A stretch of 64,000 nucleotides of DNA, from NCBI RefSeq assembly GCF_016862555.1, contig NZ_BONE01000044.1:1-64000 (forward strand). Direction: 5' to 3'. Each line of letters starts with the position of its first letter. The stretch's first letter is position 1. The position numbers and the translations under genes are program-made. Shown here one piece after another: positions 1 to 10,421 of this stretch. The DNA comes from Asanoa siamensis (lineage in GTDB: Bacteria; Actinomycetota; Actinomycetes; Mycobacteriales; Micromonosporaceae). The notes beneath the pieces are model-generated. The model ran no database searches. It saw only the letters and a program-made list of their open reading frames with translations, and had not been told where the DNA came from.

Positions 1-1
1 T

Positions 2-2212
<2,211 letters not shown>

Positions 2213-2224
2213 CCCCGCGTGTGT

Positions 2225-2248
2225 CCGGGGCCTCCACGGAGGCCCCGG
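2225..2248 (+). terminator. Intrinsic-terminator-like hairpin after eno
   Basis: Perfect 10-bp stem CCGGGGCCTC / GAGGCCCCGG with a 4-nt CACG loop, 12 nt after the eno stop. There is no U tract, as is common in high-GC actinobacteria. It may end eno transcripts or partly separate eno from divIC. Confidence 0.65.
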
Positions 2249-2282
2249 CGCGCCGGGACCTCGGGGGAGGGGGTGTCGGGTT

Positions 2283-2900
2283 GTGACGCAGCGGCGAATG
2301 CCGAGCGGGCAGGGGCCCTCCCGTCGCCCGAGCAGCGGTGGTGCCCGGGGCACCGCGGGCCGCGCAACCGGTCGGGCGACCACCCGGGAGACCGCCGCCG
2401 CGCCGGCTCGCACGGGCAACGCGCCCCGCAAGGCCACCCGCCCGGTCGCCACCCGGCGCACCAGCGGGGGCACCGAGTCGGGCACCGCCCGCCGCACCGC
2501 CGCACCGCAGCCGCGCCGGCTCACCGGCCGGGCGACCGTGCTGGTGGCGGTGTTGATCGCGCTCGCGCTGGCGTACACGTACCCGATCAGGGTTTATCTC
2601 AACCAGCAGTCCGACATCGCCGAGCTCGAGTCGGCGCAGGCCGCACAGCGCGAGACGATCAAGCGCCTGCAGGCCGAGGCCGAGCTCTGGAAAGACCCGA
2701 ACTACATCAAGACCCAGGCGAGGAGCCGCTTCTTCATGGTCCTCCCCGGCGAAGAGCTGTTGATCCTGCTCTCCGACCCGGACGGCGCCGCCCGCGACGC
2801 GGGCCTGCCGCCGCCGAGCGCCACCCCGCCCGAGCCCGACCCCTGGTACGACACGCTCTGGTCGAGCGTCGAGGCCGCCAACTCGGAGCGTGCCGGATGA
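2283..2900 (+). CDS. divIC: Septum formation initiator (FtsB/DivIC family)
   Basis: Small bitopic divisome protein of about 205 aa. The first ~80 residues are a basic, Ala/Arg/Thr-rich cytoplasmic tail. One membrane helix is at about 85-101 (TVLVAVLIALALAYTYP), followed by a short coiled coil (IAELESAQAAQRETIKRLQAEAE, about 111-134). The family-typical segment ELWKDPNYIKTQARSRFFMVLPGE comes next. FtsB/DivIC proteins bridge FtsL and FtsQ at the septum. GTG 2283 has GGGGGAGGGGG about 9 nt upstream; an in-frame ATG at 2298 is an alternative. The stop overlaps the DUF501 ATG, so translation is probably coupled. Confidence 0.88.
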   Translation: MTQRRMPSGQGPSRRPSSGGARGTAGRATGRATTRETAAAPARTGNAPRKATRPVATRRTSGGTESGTARRTAAPQPRRLTGRATVLVAVLIALALAYTYPIRVYLNQQSDIAELESAQAAQRETIKRLQAEAELWKDPNYIKTQARSRFFMVLPGEELLILLSDPDGAARDAGLPPPSATPPEPDPWYDTLWSSVEAANSERAG

Positions 2901-3412
2901 TCCCCCCACCTGTCCGCGAAGAGGCCTCGCAGCGCGACCGGGCCGCCGTCGCGGCGCAGCTCGGCCGTCCGCCACGGGCGATCCGGTCGGTCGCGCACCG
3001 CTGCCCGTGCGGGCTGCCCGACGTCGTGGAGACGACGCCCCGGCTGGCCGACGGCACCCCGTTCCCGACCCTGTTCTACCTGACCTGCCCGCGGACCACG
3101 GCGGCGTGCAGCCGGCTGGAGTCGGCCGGGCTGATGAAGGAGATGGCCGCGCGGCTCGCGGAGGACCCGGAGTTGGCCGCGCACTACCGGGCCGCGCACG
3201 AGGACTACCTCGCCCGGCGCGAGGCGGTCGCGCACGTCGAGGAGATCGACGGCATCTCGGCCGGCGGCATGCCCGGCCGGGTCAAGTGCCTGCACGTGCT
3301 GGTCGCGCACGCGCTCGCCGTCGGCCCGGGCGTCAACCCGTTCGGCGACGAGGCGCTGGCCCAGATCGGCTCGTGGTGGGACGGCGGCCCCTGTGTCGAG
3401 GTCGCCGACTGA
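2897..3412 (+). CDS. DUF501 family protein
   Basis: 171 aa, matching the actinobacterial DUF501 family that sits between ftsB and ppx in mycobacteria and streptomycetes; its biochemical role is unknown. Visible landmarks are HRCPCGLPDVVETTPRL, the PTLFYLTCPRTTAACSRLES segment, and the C-terminal GRVKCLHVLVAHALAVGPGVNPFGDEAL. The conserved cysteines and histidines could bind a metal (inference). ATG 2897 overlaps the divIC stop, and the gene's own stop overlaps the ATG of the next gene. Confidence 0.88.
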   Translation: MIPPPVREEASQRDRAAVAAQLGRPPRAIRSVAHRCPCGLPDVVETTPRLADGTPFPTLFYLTCPRTTAACSRLESAGLMKEMAARLAEDPELAAHYRAAHEDYLARREAVAHVEEIDGISAGGMPGRVKCLHVLVAHALAVGPGVNPFGDEALAQIGSWWDGGPCVEVAD

Positions 3413-3915
3413 TGGCCGACATCGTCGTCCGCCGGGCCCGCACCGGTGACGTGCGGGCCATCCGCCGGTTGATCGACGCGTTCAGCACCGGCGGCCGGCT
3501 GCTCAGCAAGGCGACGGTCACGCTGTACGAAGACGTGCTGGAGTTCTGGGTCGCCGTCGACGGCGAGACCGTGGTCGGCTGCGGCGCCCTGCACGTGATG
3601 TGGGAGGACCTGGCGGAGATCCGCACGGTCGCGGTCGACCCGGCCCACCAGGGCCGCAAGATCGGCTACGAGCTGGTGACCGCGCTGCTGGCCGCCGCGC
3701 GCGAGATCGGCGTCCGCCGCGTGTTCGTGCTCACGTTCGAGACCGAGTTCTTCGGCCGGTTCGGCTTCCGCGAGATCGACGGCGCCCCGGTGCCGCCGAC
3801 CGTCTACGAGCAGCTCCTGCGCTCGTACGACGAGGGTGTCGCGGAGTTCCTCGACCTCGAACGGGTGAAACCCAACACCCTGGGCAACACCCGGATGCTG
3901 TTGCACCTCTCGTAG
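3412..3915 (+). CDS. argA: Amino-acid N-acetyltransferase (short ArgA-type GNAT)
   Basis: 167 aa single-domain GNAT enzyme. It resembles the short N-acetylglutamate synthases of actinobacteria (Rv2747 type), which make N-acetylglutamate for arginine biosynthesis without an amino-acid-kinase domain. The acetyl-CoA loop is visible as VAVDPAHQGRKIGYELV, with LTFETEFFGRFGFREIDG after it and the C-terminal KPNTLGNTRMLLHL typical of the subfamily. Its ATG overlaps the DUF501 stop (TGATG), so it is part of the operon. Its place between DUF501 and ppx is additional to the basic mycobacterial order. Confidence 0.8.
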   Translation: MADIVVRRARTGDVRAIRRLIDAFSTGGRLLSKATVTLYEDVLEFWVAVDGETVVGCGALHVMWEDLAEIRTVAVDPAHQGRKIGYELVTALLAAAREIGVRRVFVLTFETEFFGRFGFREIDGAPVPPTVYEQLLRSYDEGVAEFLDLERVKPNTLGNTRMLLHLS

Positions 3916-3928
3916 TGTCGACCTTGTG
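3913..3928 (+). promoter_or_regulatory. Possible -10 box for leaderless ppx transcript
   Basis: TAGTGT at 3913-3918 lies 7 nt before the GTG of ppx and overlaps the argA stop. A TANNNT box 7 nt from the start codon is the usual geometry of actinobacterial leaderless transcripts. No -35 element is obvious. Confidence 0.35.
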
Positions 3929-4930
3929 ACGCGGGTAGCTGCCATCGACTGTGGGACCAACTCCATCCGTCTGCTCGTCGCGGACGTCGGCGACGACGGG
4001 CGCCTGACCGACGTGACCCGCCGGATGGAGATCGTCCGGCTGGGCCAGGGTGTCGACCAGACCGGCCGGCTGGCGCCGGAGGCCATCGAGCGCACCAGGG
4101 TCGCGCTCGCCGACTACACGGCGCAGATCAGAGCGTTGGGGGCATCCCGGGTACGGATGTGCGCCACCTCCGCCTCCCGCGACGCGGCCAACGCCGCCGA
4201 CTTCACCGGGATGGTGCTGACCACCCTCGGCGTGGCCCCGGAGGTCGTGACGGGCGACGAGGAGGCGCGGCTGTCCTACACGGGCGCGGTGCGCGGCCTG
4301 GTGGCGCCGGCACCGTTCCTGATCGTCGACATCGGCGGCGGCTCGACGGAGTTCGTCACGGGCTCGTCCGCCGCCGGCCCGGACGCGGCGATCTCGGTCG
4401 ACATCGGCTGCGTCCGGATGACCGAGCGCCACCTGCACAGCACGCCGCCCACGGCCGCCGAGGTGGCGGCGGCGGAGGCCGACATCGCCGCGGCGGTGGA
4501 CCGCGCTCTGGAAGCGGTGCCCGGCCGGGACGCGGCAACGCTGGTCGGCCTGGCGGGCTCGGTCACCACGGTGGTCGGGATCGCCCTGGACCTGCCGGGC
4601 TACGACCCGGCCCGGATCCACCACGCCCGGGTCTCGTACGACGACGTGGCCAAGGTGACCGCGGACCTGCTGGCCCAGACGCCGGCGGAGCGGATGGAAC
4701 TGCCGATCATGCACCCGGGCCGGGCCGACGTGATCGGCGCGGGCGCCCTGGTGCTCCGCATCATCATGGAACGTGCCGGCATGACCTCGGTGATCGCCTC
4801 GGAGCACGACATCCTCGACGGCATCGCGTACAGCCTGGTGCCGGCCGACACCGGTCCCGGGCGCGTCCGCGCGCTCGCCGCCGACGTGGTCGAGCGGGAC
4901 GCGGAGTTGTTGCGGCGGCTGGCCCAGTGA
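3926..4930 (+). CDS. ppx: Exopolyphosphatase (Ppx/GppA family)
   Basis: 334 aa ASKHA-fold phosphatase acting on polyphosphate and/or pppGpp. The phosphate-1 motif AAIDCGTNSIRLLVADVG is at the N-terminus, and the phosphate-2 motif IVDIGGGSTEFVTG is near residue 135. The length matches the short actinobacterial Ppx1 type (Rv1026-like), which lacks the C-terminal HD domain. It keeps the conserved position downstream of eno, divIC and DUF501. The stop overlaps the start of a Fic/Doc gene by 4 bases (GTGA), so the two are probably co-translated. Confidence 0.9.
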   Translation: MTRVAAIDCGTNSIRLLVADVGDDGRLTDVTRRMEIVRLGQGVDQTGRLAPEAIERTRVALADYTAQIRALGASRVRMCATSASRDAANAADFTGMVLTTLGVAPEVVTGDEEARLSYTGAVRGLVAPAPFLIVDIGGGSTEFVTGSSAAGPDAAISVDIGCVRMTERHLHSTPPTAAEVAAAEADIAAAVDRALEAVPGRDAATLVGLAGSVTTVVGIALDLPGYDPARIHHARVSYDDVAKVTADLLAQTPAERMELPIMHPGRADVIGAGALVLRIIMERAGMTSVIASEHDILDGIAYSLVPADTGPGRVRALAADVVERDAELLRRLAQ

Positions 4931-5304
4931 ACACGTACCTCGAGGTCGACGATCTCGTCGCGATCGCCGGCATCATGCTGGGCGAGGAACCGCAGATCCG
5001 CGACCTCGGGCTGCTCTCGTCGGCCGCCGTACGCCCTGGCACGGTCGCGTTCGGCCAGGAGGCCTACACCGACCTGTGGACCAAGACCGCCGCGCTGCTG
5101 CATTCGATCTGCATGAACCACGCCCTGATCGACGGCAACAAGCGGCTCGCCTGGGTGGCCGCCCGGGTCTACCTGGCGCTGAACGCGGTGCCGGTCCGGG
5201 ACGTCGACGTGGACGAGGCCGAGGCGCTGGTCATGGCGGTGGCCAGCGGCGCGATGACCGAGGTCCCGGAGATCGCCCGCGCGTTGCGCGCGCTCTACGC
5301 CTGA
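4927..5304 (+). CDS. Fic/Doc-family protein (death-on-curing-like)
   Basis: 125 aa single Fic domain of the Doc size class. The catalytic motif is HALIDGNKRLAWVAA (canonical HxFx(D/N)GNKR), so the catalytic His and the phosphate-binding GNKR are present, with Leu for Phe. Doc phosphorylates EF-Tu and Fic AMPylates targets; the substrate here is unknown. No Phd-type antitoxin precedes it. Instead its GTG overlaps the ppx stop by 4 bases, so it is expressed as the last gene of the eno-ppx run. It could be a domesticated toxin. The terminator follows directly. Confidence 0.82.
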   Translation: MNTYLEVDDLVAIAGIMLGEEPQIRDLGLLSSAAVRPGTVAFGQEAYTDLWTKTAALLHSICMNHALIDGNKRLAWVAARVYLALNAVPVRDVDVDEAEALVMAVASGAMTEVPEIARALRALYA

Positions 5305-5308
5305 GCGA

Positions 5309-5340
5309 AAAGGGGCGCCCCCCGGCGGGGGCGCCCCTTT
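5309..5340. terminator. Strong bidirectional intrinsic terminator
   Basis: Perfect 13-bp stem AAAGGGGCGCCCC / GGGGCGCCCCTTT around a 6-nt loop, lying between the convergent ends of the Fic/Doc gene (+) and ndh (-). The A and T runs at the stem ends give it a U-tract on either strand. Confidence 0.9.
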
Positions 5341-5342
5341 CG

Positions 5343-6731
5343 TCATCTGCGGCCGGCTGTCACCGGTTCCCGGTCGTGTTTCGGTGGCAGCGGCACCGAC
5401 GGCGGCGGGTCGATGTGCGGTGTCACGTCGAAGAACTCGTCCTTCGGCGCGTGCAACTGGCCCAACGAGACCGCCTCGCGGCGCAGGAAGAACGCCAGCA
5501 CCCAGTCGAACAGCACCCGGACCTTGCGGTCGAAGGACGGGATCCGGCTGAGGTGGTACGCGCGGTGCATCAGCCAGGCCAGCGGGCCGGTGAGCTTGAT
5601 GCCGTACACCTGGGCCACGCCCTTGTGCAGGCCCAGGCTCGCGACGCTGCCGACGTGCTTGTGGCGGTAGTCGACGGGCTTGCGGCCCCGGATCACCGCG
5701 CGGATGTTGTCGGCGAGCCGGTTGGCCTGCCGCACCGCGTGCTGGGCGCTCGGCGAGCAGGTCGCACCCGGCACCGTGCTGGTCAGGTCCGGCACCGCGG
5801 CGCAGTCGCCGGCCGTCCAGGCGCCCTCGACGACCTCGTCGCCGTCGACGATCTGCAGGGCGGCGTTGGCCGTCAGGCGGCCGCGCTGGTCACGCGGGAG
5901 GTCGACGAAGTCGAGCATCGGCGACGGCTTGACGCCCGCGGTCCAGACGATCGTGTCGGCCGGGAAGCTGTCGCCGTCGGAGAGCTTGACGACGCCGTCG
6001 ACGCACGACTCGAGGCGGGTGCCGAGCCGGATGTCGAGCTTGCGCTTGAGCAACTGCTGCACGGTGTACGCGCCCATGTCGCGGTCGACCTCGGGCAGCA
6101 CCCGGTTGGTCGCCTCGACCAGCACCCAGTGCATCTCGCCCTTGGCGATCTCCGGGTAGTAGCGCTTCGCGGCGTCGCGGGCCATGTCCTCCATCTCGGC
6201 CAGCGCCTCGATGCCGGCGTAGCCGCCGCCGACGAACACGAAGGTGAGCGCGCGCTTGCGGACCTCCGGGTCCGTGGTCGCGGCCGCGACGTCGAGCTGG
6301 TCGAGCACGTGGTTGCGGAGGAACGTGGCCTCGCCGATGGTCTTGAAGCCGATGCCGTGCTCGCGCAGGCCCGGGATCGGCAGCGTGCGGGAGACCGAGC
6401 CCGGCGCGAGCACGATGTGGTCGTACTCGATCTCGCGCGGCGGGCCCACGATCGGCTGCACCGTGGCGACCTTGCGGGCGTGGGAGACGTCGGTGACGGT
6501 CCCGGCCACGATCGTGCAGTGCTTGAGCTCCCGGCGCAGCGGCACCACGGAGTGCCGGGGGGAGATGTTGCCCGCCGAGGCCTCAGGCAGGAACGGCTGG
6601 TAGGTCATGTGCGGCTGAGGATCGACGACGATCACCTCGGCCTCACGGGAGCGGAGCTTCTTCTGCATGCGAAGAGCCGCGTAGAGCCCGACGTGCCCGG
6701 CACCGACCACAAGAATCCGTTGAGGTCTCAC
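5343..6731 (-). CDS. ndh: Type II NADH dehydrogenase (NDH-2)
   Basis: 462 aa FAD-dependent pyridine nucleotide:quinone oxidoreductase feeding electrons to menaquinone without pumping protons. The N-terminal FAD dinucleotide fold ILVVGAGHVGLYAAL is followed by the second Rossmann fold FVFVGGGYAGIEALAEM (about 175-195) for NADH. The FAD-binding WTAGDCAAVPD and AQHAVRQANRLADNI segments are present. The C-terminal LAWLMHRAYHLSRIPSFDRKVRVLFDWVLAFFL forms the membrane-anchoring helices. GTG 6731 gives the FAD fold at residue 5, as expected. A coenzyme F420- or carotenoid-related oxidoreductase is unlikely given this tail. Confidence 0.88.
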   Translation of the reverse strand: MRPQRILVVGAGHVGLYAALRMQKKLRSREAEVIVVDPQPHMTYQPFLPEASAGNISPRHSVVPLRRELKHCTIVAGTVTDVSHARKVATVQPIVGPPREIEYDHIVLAPGSVSRTLPIPGLREHGIGFKTIGEATFLRNHVLDQLDVAAATTDPEVRKRALTFVFVGGGYAGIEALAEMEDMARDAAKRYYPEIAKGEMHWVLVEATNRVLPEVDRDMGAYTVQQLLKRKLDIRLGTRLESCVDGVVKLSDGDSFPADTIVWTAGVKPSPMLDFVDLPRDQRGRLTANAALQIVDGDEVVEGAWTAGDCAAVPDLTSTVPGATCSPSAQHAVRQANRLADNIRAVIRGRKPVDYRHKHVGSVASLGLHKGVAQVYGIKLTGPLAWLMHRAYHLSRIPSFDRKVRVLFDWVLAFFLRREAVSLGQLHAPKDEFFDVTPHIDPPPSVPLPPKHDREPVTAGRR

Positions 6732-6818
6732 GACGACAACGATCCTCTTGTCAAGGATGAAACGCGCACTCAGAAGGGCGATTTGTGATGGAGGACAACC
6801 ATGTGACCTCCACTACTG

Positions 6819-7385
6819 TCACGCCCGGCGCTTGACCAGCCAACCGAGCAGCGCGGCGATCGTGACGGCCACCACCAGACCGCCCAGCGCGGCCACCGTG
6901 AGCACCTCGCCGTCGCCGGATCCGGCGATCGAGACCAGCAGCACGCCGCAGACCGCCGCGGCCAGCACGACCGCCGCCGCCCGGGCCACCCAGCGGGCCA
7001 GCACCTCGGTCGCGACCACCGCGTCGCTGGGCAGCGCCGCCGCCAGGGCGGCCAGGGTGTGCGCCAGGTAGAGCGAGGTGGAGAGCCCGAGCAGCCGCCA
7101 GAGTTGGATGCCGTCGACCGACTGCGCCGTCACCGCGACCCAGCCGACCACGATAGCCACGATCAGCAGCGTGGTGGTCACCCCGCGCGGGGCCAGCGCC
7201 GGCAGGACCGCGACCACGACCAGGGCGGCGACGGTACGCCCGAAGAACAGCGCGGGCGGGAACGCGAACCCCATCGCGGCCAGGAACGCGGCGAAGATCG
7301 CGACTCGGACCAGCAGCGGGATCAGCGTGGCCCGACTGATCTTGGTGTGCAGGCGGCGGAGGGACCCGGTCATCGCGCCGATCAT
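6819..7385 (-). CDS. Membrane protein, last gene of MoxR operon
   Basis: 188 aa integral membrane protein with about six hydrophobic helices, for example LIPLLVRVAIFAAFLAAMGFAF, TVAALVVVAVLPALAP and AAAVVLAAAVCGVLLVSIA. It has no enzymatic motif I recognise. ATG 7385 overlaps the DUF58 stop (ATGA); a second Met at 7373 is possible. Position at the end of the moxR-DUF58 operon suggests it is a partner or assembly factor of that system (inference). Confidence 0.75.
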   Translation of the reverse strand: MIGAMTGSLRRLHTKISRATLIPLLVRVAIFAAFLAAMGFAFPPALFFGRTVAALVVVAVLPALAPRGVTTTLLIVAIVVGWVAVTAQSVDGIQLWRLLGLSTSLYLAHTLAALAAALPSDAVVATEVLARWVARAAAVVLAAAVCGVLLVSIAGSGDGEVLTVAALGGLVVAVTIAALLGWLVKRRA

Positions 7386-8734
7386 CGGCCCACCGCCTTC
7401 GGTGCGGAGGCCAGCCGGGCGACGTCGCGCAGCACCATGTCGAGGCTGCCGGCGCCGGCCCAGGCGACGACGGGGACGCCGTGCTCGCGAAGCTGGCCGA
7501 TCATGTTGTCCCGCTCCAGCCGCCAGACCCCGTGGGCGATCTCGGTCCACGGCCCGCGGGCGGGCGGGGCGGCCTTGGCGGGCAGGGTGTCGACGGCGAC
7601 CACGTACCGGCCGGACCGGGCCAGCTTGGCCAGCATCTCCGCCGAGCGGTTGTCGATCAGCGGGGTGAGCACGACGACCAGCGCGTTGTGGGAGAGCACC
7701 TGGGAGCCGAAGACCGTGTCGTAGGGCTGGAACTCGGCCGGGTAGACCTTCACGTCCAGCAGCCATTCCAGCACCGTGAGGTATTGCCGGCGGCCGGTGG
7801 CGGGGCGCAGGCGGCGGGCGATCGGACCATATTCGAGCAGCGAGACCCGGTCGCCGCGGTGCAGGTAGTGCTCGGCGATGGCGGCCGCCGAGCGGACCGT
7901 CGTGTCGATGACCGAGGCGGAGCCCTTGACCCCGCCGGAGCGGCCGGCCTCGTTGAGCACGTCGAGCAGCAGCACGACCTCGGCGTCGCGGTCGGAGAGT
8001 GTCGCGGCCACGTGCAGGCGCTCGGTGCGCAGCGAGACCCGCCAGTCGATGCGGCGCAGCCGGTCGCCGGGGCCGAAGATCCGCACGCCGGCCAGCTCGC
8101 CGCCCTCGCCGGGGCGCCGGGAGCGGTGGCCGCCGACCAGGCCCGCCGCGCGGGGCATGGCCTCGTCGGCGTCGAACGGCTCGGTCATCGGGTAGACCCG
8201 GACGTTGCGGGCGCTGCTGACCACCGGCCGGCCGGCGATCAGGCCGTCGCAGGCGGTGATCCGGGCGGAGGCCGGGCCCAGCGGGTGCCGGCCCCAGCGC
8301 AGCGCCTCGCCGTCGAGCTCGATCTCCTTGGTGCCGCCGCGGGGCACGGTGACGACGTGCGGGCGGTCGGCCTTCTCCACGGCGAGCCAGGGCGAGACGA
8401 GGGTACGCACGACCACCAGGTCGTACCCCACGGTGTCGCGGTTGACGACCTGTACGCCCGCGGTCAGCGCGGCGCCCTCGACGTGGTGGGTGTCGTCGGT
8501 GCCGAGGCGCGCCTTGGGCACCGCGACGGGGCGACGGCGCAGGGCGAACGCGGTGCCGATCGCGAACGGCGTCGCGAGCACGACGAGGTCGACCCGGCCG
8601 AGCAGCACGCCGGCGATCAGCAGCAGGCCGGTGAGCAGCACCGCCCGCCCGAGCGCACGGGTCGGCACCCACTGCGGCTCGGTCTGCTCCTCGACCGGCG
8701 ACTCGACGACGGGCCGTTCCTCGAGAAGGGTCAT
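7382..8734 (-). CDS. DUF58 domain-containing protein
   Basis: 450 aa. Two N-terminal membrane helices (about 31-62, ALGRAVLLTGLLLIAGVLLG and LVVLATPFAIGTAFAL) precede an extracytoplasmic-type domain. The DUF58 core follows with the hallmark FGPGDRLRRIDWRVSLRTERLHV, then a VWA-like segment VLLLDVLNEAG and ALVVVLTPLID. DUF58 proteins pair with MoxR AAA+ ATPases, as here, where the ATG overlaps the moxR stop. The family is thought to act with MoxR in maturation of metal-dependent or envelope complexes; the specific client is unknown. Confidence 0.85.
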   Translation of the reverse strand: MTLLEERPVVESPVEEQTEPQWVPTRALGRAVLLTGLLLIAGVLLGRVDLVVLATPFAIGTAFALRRRPVAVPKARLGTDDTHHVEGAALTAGVQVVNRDTVGYDLVVVRTLVSPWLAVEKADRPHVVTVPRGGTKEIELDGEALRWGRHPLGPASARITACDGLIAGRPVVSSARNVRVYPMTEPFDADEAMPRAAGLVGGHRSRRPGEGGELAGVRIFGPGDRLRRIDWRVSLRTERLHVAATLSDRDAEVVLLLDVLNEAGRSGGVKGSASVIDTTVRSAAAIAEHYLHRGDRVSLLEYGPIARRLRPATGRRQYLTVLEWLLDVKVYPAEFQPYDTVFGSQVLSHNALVVVLTPLIDNRSAEMLAKLARSGRYVVAVDTLPAKAAPPARGPWTEIAHGVWRLERDNMIGQLREHGVPVVAWAGAGSLDMVLRDVARLASAPKAVGR

Positions 8735-9786
8735 TGCGAAGCGTGCCGTGATGGCGCCGGCACCTCGGCCAGGCGGACCCCGGGGTTGGTGTCGGTCAGC
8801 GCGTTGTAGCTGGGCAGCGCGCCGCTGGCCGGGGCCGGCGTCTGGGCCAGGACCTCGGAGACGACGAACGACGGGTCGACCCGGCGCAGCCACATCTCGG
8901 GCCGCAGCGTGATCCGGTGGGCCAGCGCCGGCACGGCCACCTCCTTGACGTCCTCGGGCACGACGTAGTCGCGGCCGGCGAGCACCGCCTTGGCCCGGGC
9001 CAGCAGCAGCAGCGCCAGCGAGCCCCGCGGCGACGCGCCGACCAGCACCGAGGCGTGCTCGCGGGTGGCGGCCGTCAGGTCGACGATGTAGCGGCCGATC
9101 GAGTCCTCGACCGCGACGTCCTCGATCGCGGCCTGCATGCCGCGCAGCGTGCCGGCGTCGACCACGGGCTCCAGCTCGGCCTCCTCGCGCCGGCGGGACA
9201 TCCGGCGCTGCAGCACCTCCCACTCCTCGTCGCGGTTGGGGTAGCCGAACGACACCCGGAGCAGGAACCGGTCGAGCTGCGCCTCCGGCAGGGGGTAGGT
9301 GCCTTCGTACTCGATCGGGTTCGCGGTCGCGAGCACGTGGAACGGCGGGTCGAGCCGGTAGGTGACGCCTTCGACAGAGACCTGCTTCTCCTGCATGGCC
9401 TCCAGCAGCGCCGACTGGGTCTTCGGCGGCGTCCGGTTGATCTCGTCGGCGAGCAGCAGGTTGGTGAACACCGGGCCGGCCCGGAAGCTGAAGTCCGCGC
9501 GCCGCTGGTCGTAGAGGAACGAGCCCGTGACGTCGGCCGGCAGCAGGTCGGGGGTGAACTGCAGCCGGCGGAAGTCGAGGCCCAGGGCCTGCGCGAACGA
9601 CCGGGCGGTCAGCGTCTTGCCGAGACCCGGCAGGTCTTCGAGCAGCACGTGACCGCCGGCCAGGATGCCGGCCAGGACCAGCTCCAGCGCGTCCCGCTTG
9701 CCGACCACCACGCTGCCGACCGAGTCGAGCACCGCCCGCGCCATCCGGCCGACCTCGTAGACGGGTACGGGGACCAGGTCCTTCAT
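8731..9786 (-). CDS. moxR: MoxR-family AAA+ ATPase
   Basis: 351 aa chaperone-like ATPase. Walker A is LPGLGKT at about 52-58, Walker B is NLLLADEINR at about 107-116, sensor 1 is ATANPIEYEGTYPLPEAQLDRF, and the lid domain carries GASPRGSLALLLLARAKA, all diagnostic for MoxR. ATG 9786 overlaps the stop of the upstream membrane protein, and the stop overlaps the DUF58 ATG, so the three are translationally coupled. MoxR proteins act on VWA-type partners; here the partner is probably the DUF58 protein. Confidence 0.92.
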   Translation of the reverse strand: MKDLVPVPVYEVGRMARAVLDSVGSVVVGKRDALELVLAGILAGGHVLLEDLPGLGKTLTARSFAQALGLDFRRLQFTPDLLPADVTGSFLYDQRRADFSFRAGPVFTNLLLADEINRTPPKTQSALLEAMQEKQVSVEGVTYRLDPPFHVLATANPIEYEGTYPLPEAQLDRFLLRVSFGYPNRDEEWEVLQRRMSRRREEAELEPVVDAGTLRGMQAAIEDVAVEDSIGRYIVDLTAATREHASVLVGASPRGSLALLLLARAKAVLAGRDYVVPEDVKEVAVPALAHRITLRPEMWLRRVDPSFVVSEVLAQTPAPASGALPSYNALTDTNPGVRLAEVPAPSRHASQ

Positions 9787-10421
9787 AGCCTCTCCAATGA
9801 CTGGATGTACGCCGCCGCGTCGCGCGGCGCCAGGTTGCGGGTGGGCGGGGTGGCCAGGTAGGCCCAGAGCTGTTCGCCGAGCAGGTCGCGGGCGCGGTCG
9901 GGGTCGCCGGCCCGGGTCAGGCCGTGCCGCTGGCGCAGCCGCTCGTCGACGACCTCGACCAGCGTGCGGTGCACCGCGCGGGCGGAGCCGTTGTCGTTGC
10001 CGGCCCGCTGCAACAACCGCTCCCACCGGCCGACCACCGTGCGCAGCGCGTCGCGGTCGGCGAAGTTGTAGGAGCCGTCTTCGGCCGTCGCCCCGGCGCG
10101 CCGCCGGTTGCGGGTGAGCTGGGGCGGGCGCAGCAGGCTGGTCACCCGGCGCAGGCCGATCAGCGCGACGATGACGCCGACGACCGCCGCCACGGGCACC
10201 GTGTAACCGAAGATCCGCAGGCCGAACACCACGACGGCGGCGCCTGCCGCGCCTGCCAGGGTCGCCTTGATCCACCAGCGCAGGCCGGTGCCGGCGCGGG
10301 CGGTGAGCGGGCCCGGCTCGTCGTCCTCCTCGAACGCGAAGAGGTCGTCGATCAGGGTCTCGTCGTCGACCCGACCGTCGAGGTCGTCGTCGTAGTCGGC
10401 GCCGGCCTGGGTCGTGGTCAT
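9783..10421 (-). CDS. Membrane protein of MoxR operon
   Basis: 212 aa. A strongly acidic N-terminal stretch (DDDLDGRVDDETLIDDLFAFEEDDE) precedes two membrane helices (about 50-90: WWIKATLAGAAGAAVVVFGLRIFG and VPVAAVVGVIVALIGL). A soluble C-terminal domain follows (RWERLLQRAGNDNGSARAVHRTLVEVVDERLRQRHG). No family identified. ATG 10421 overlaps the DUF4129 stop and its stop overlaps the moxR ATG. Its place suggests a membrane subunit of the same complex. Confidence 0.78.
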   Translation of the reverse strand: MTTTQAGADYDDDLDGRVDDETLIDDLFAFEEDDEPGPLTARAGTGLRWWIKATLAGAAGAAVVVFGLRIFGYTVPVAAVVGVIVALIGLRRVTSLLRPPQLTRNRRRAGATAEDGSYNFADRDALRTVVGRWERLLQRAGNDNGSARAVHRTLVEVVDERLRQRHGLTRAGDPDRARDLLGEQLWAYLATPPTRNLAPRDAAAYIQSLERL

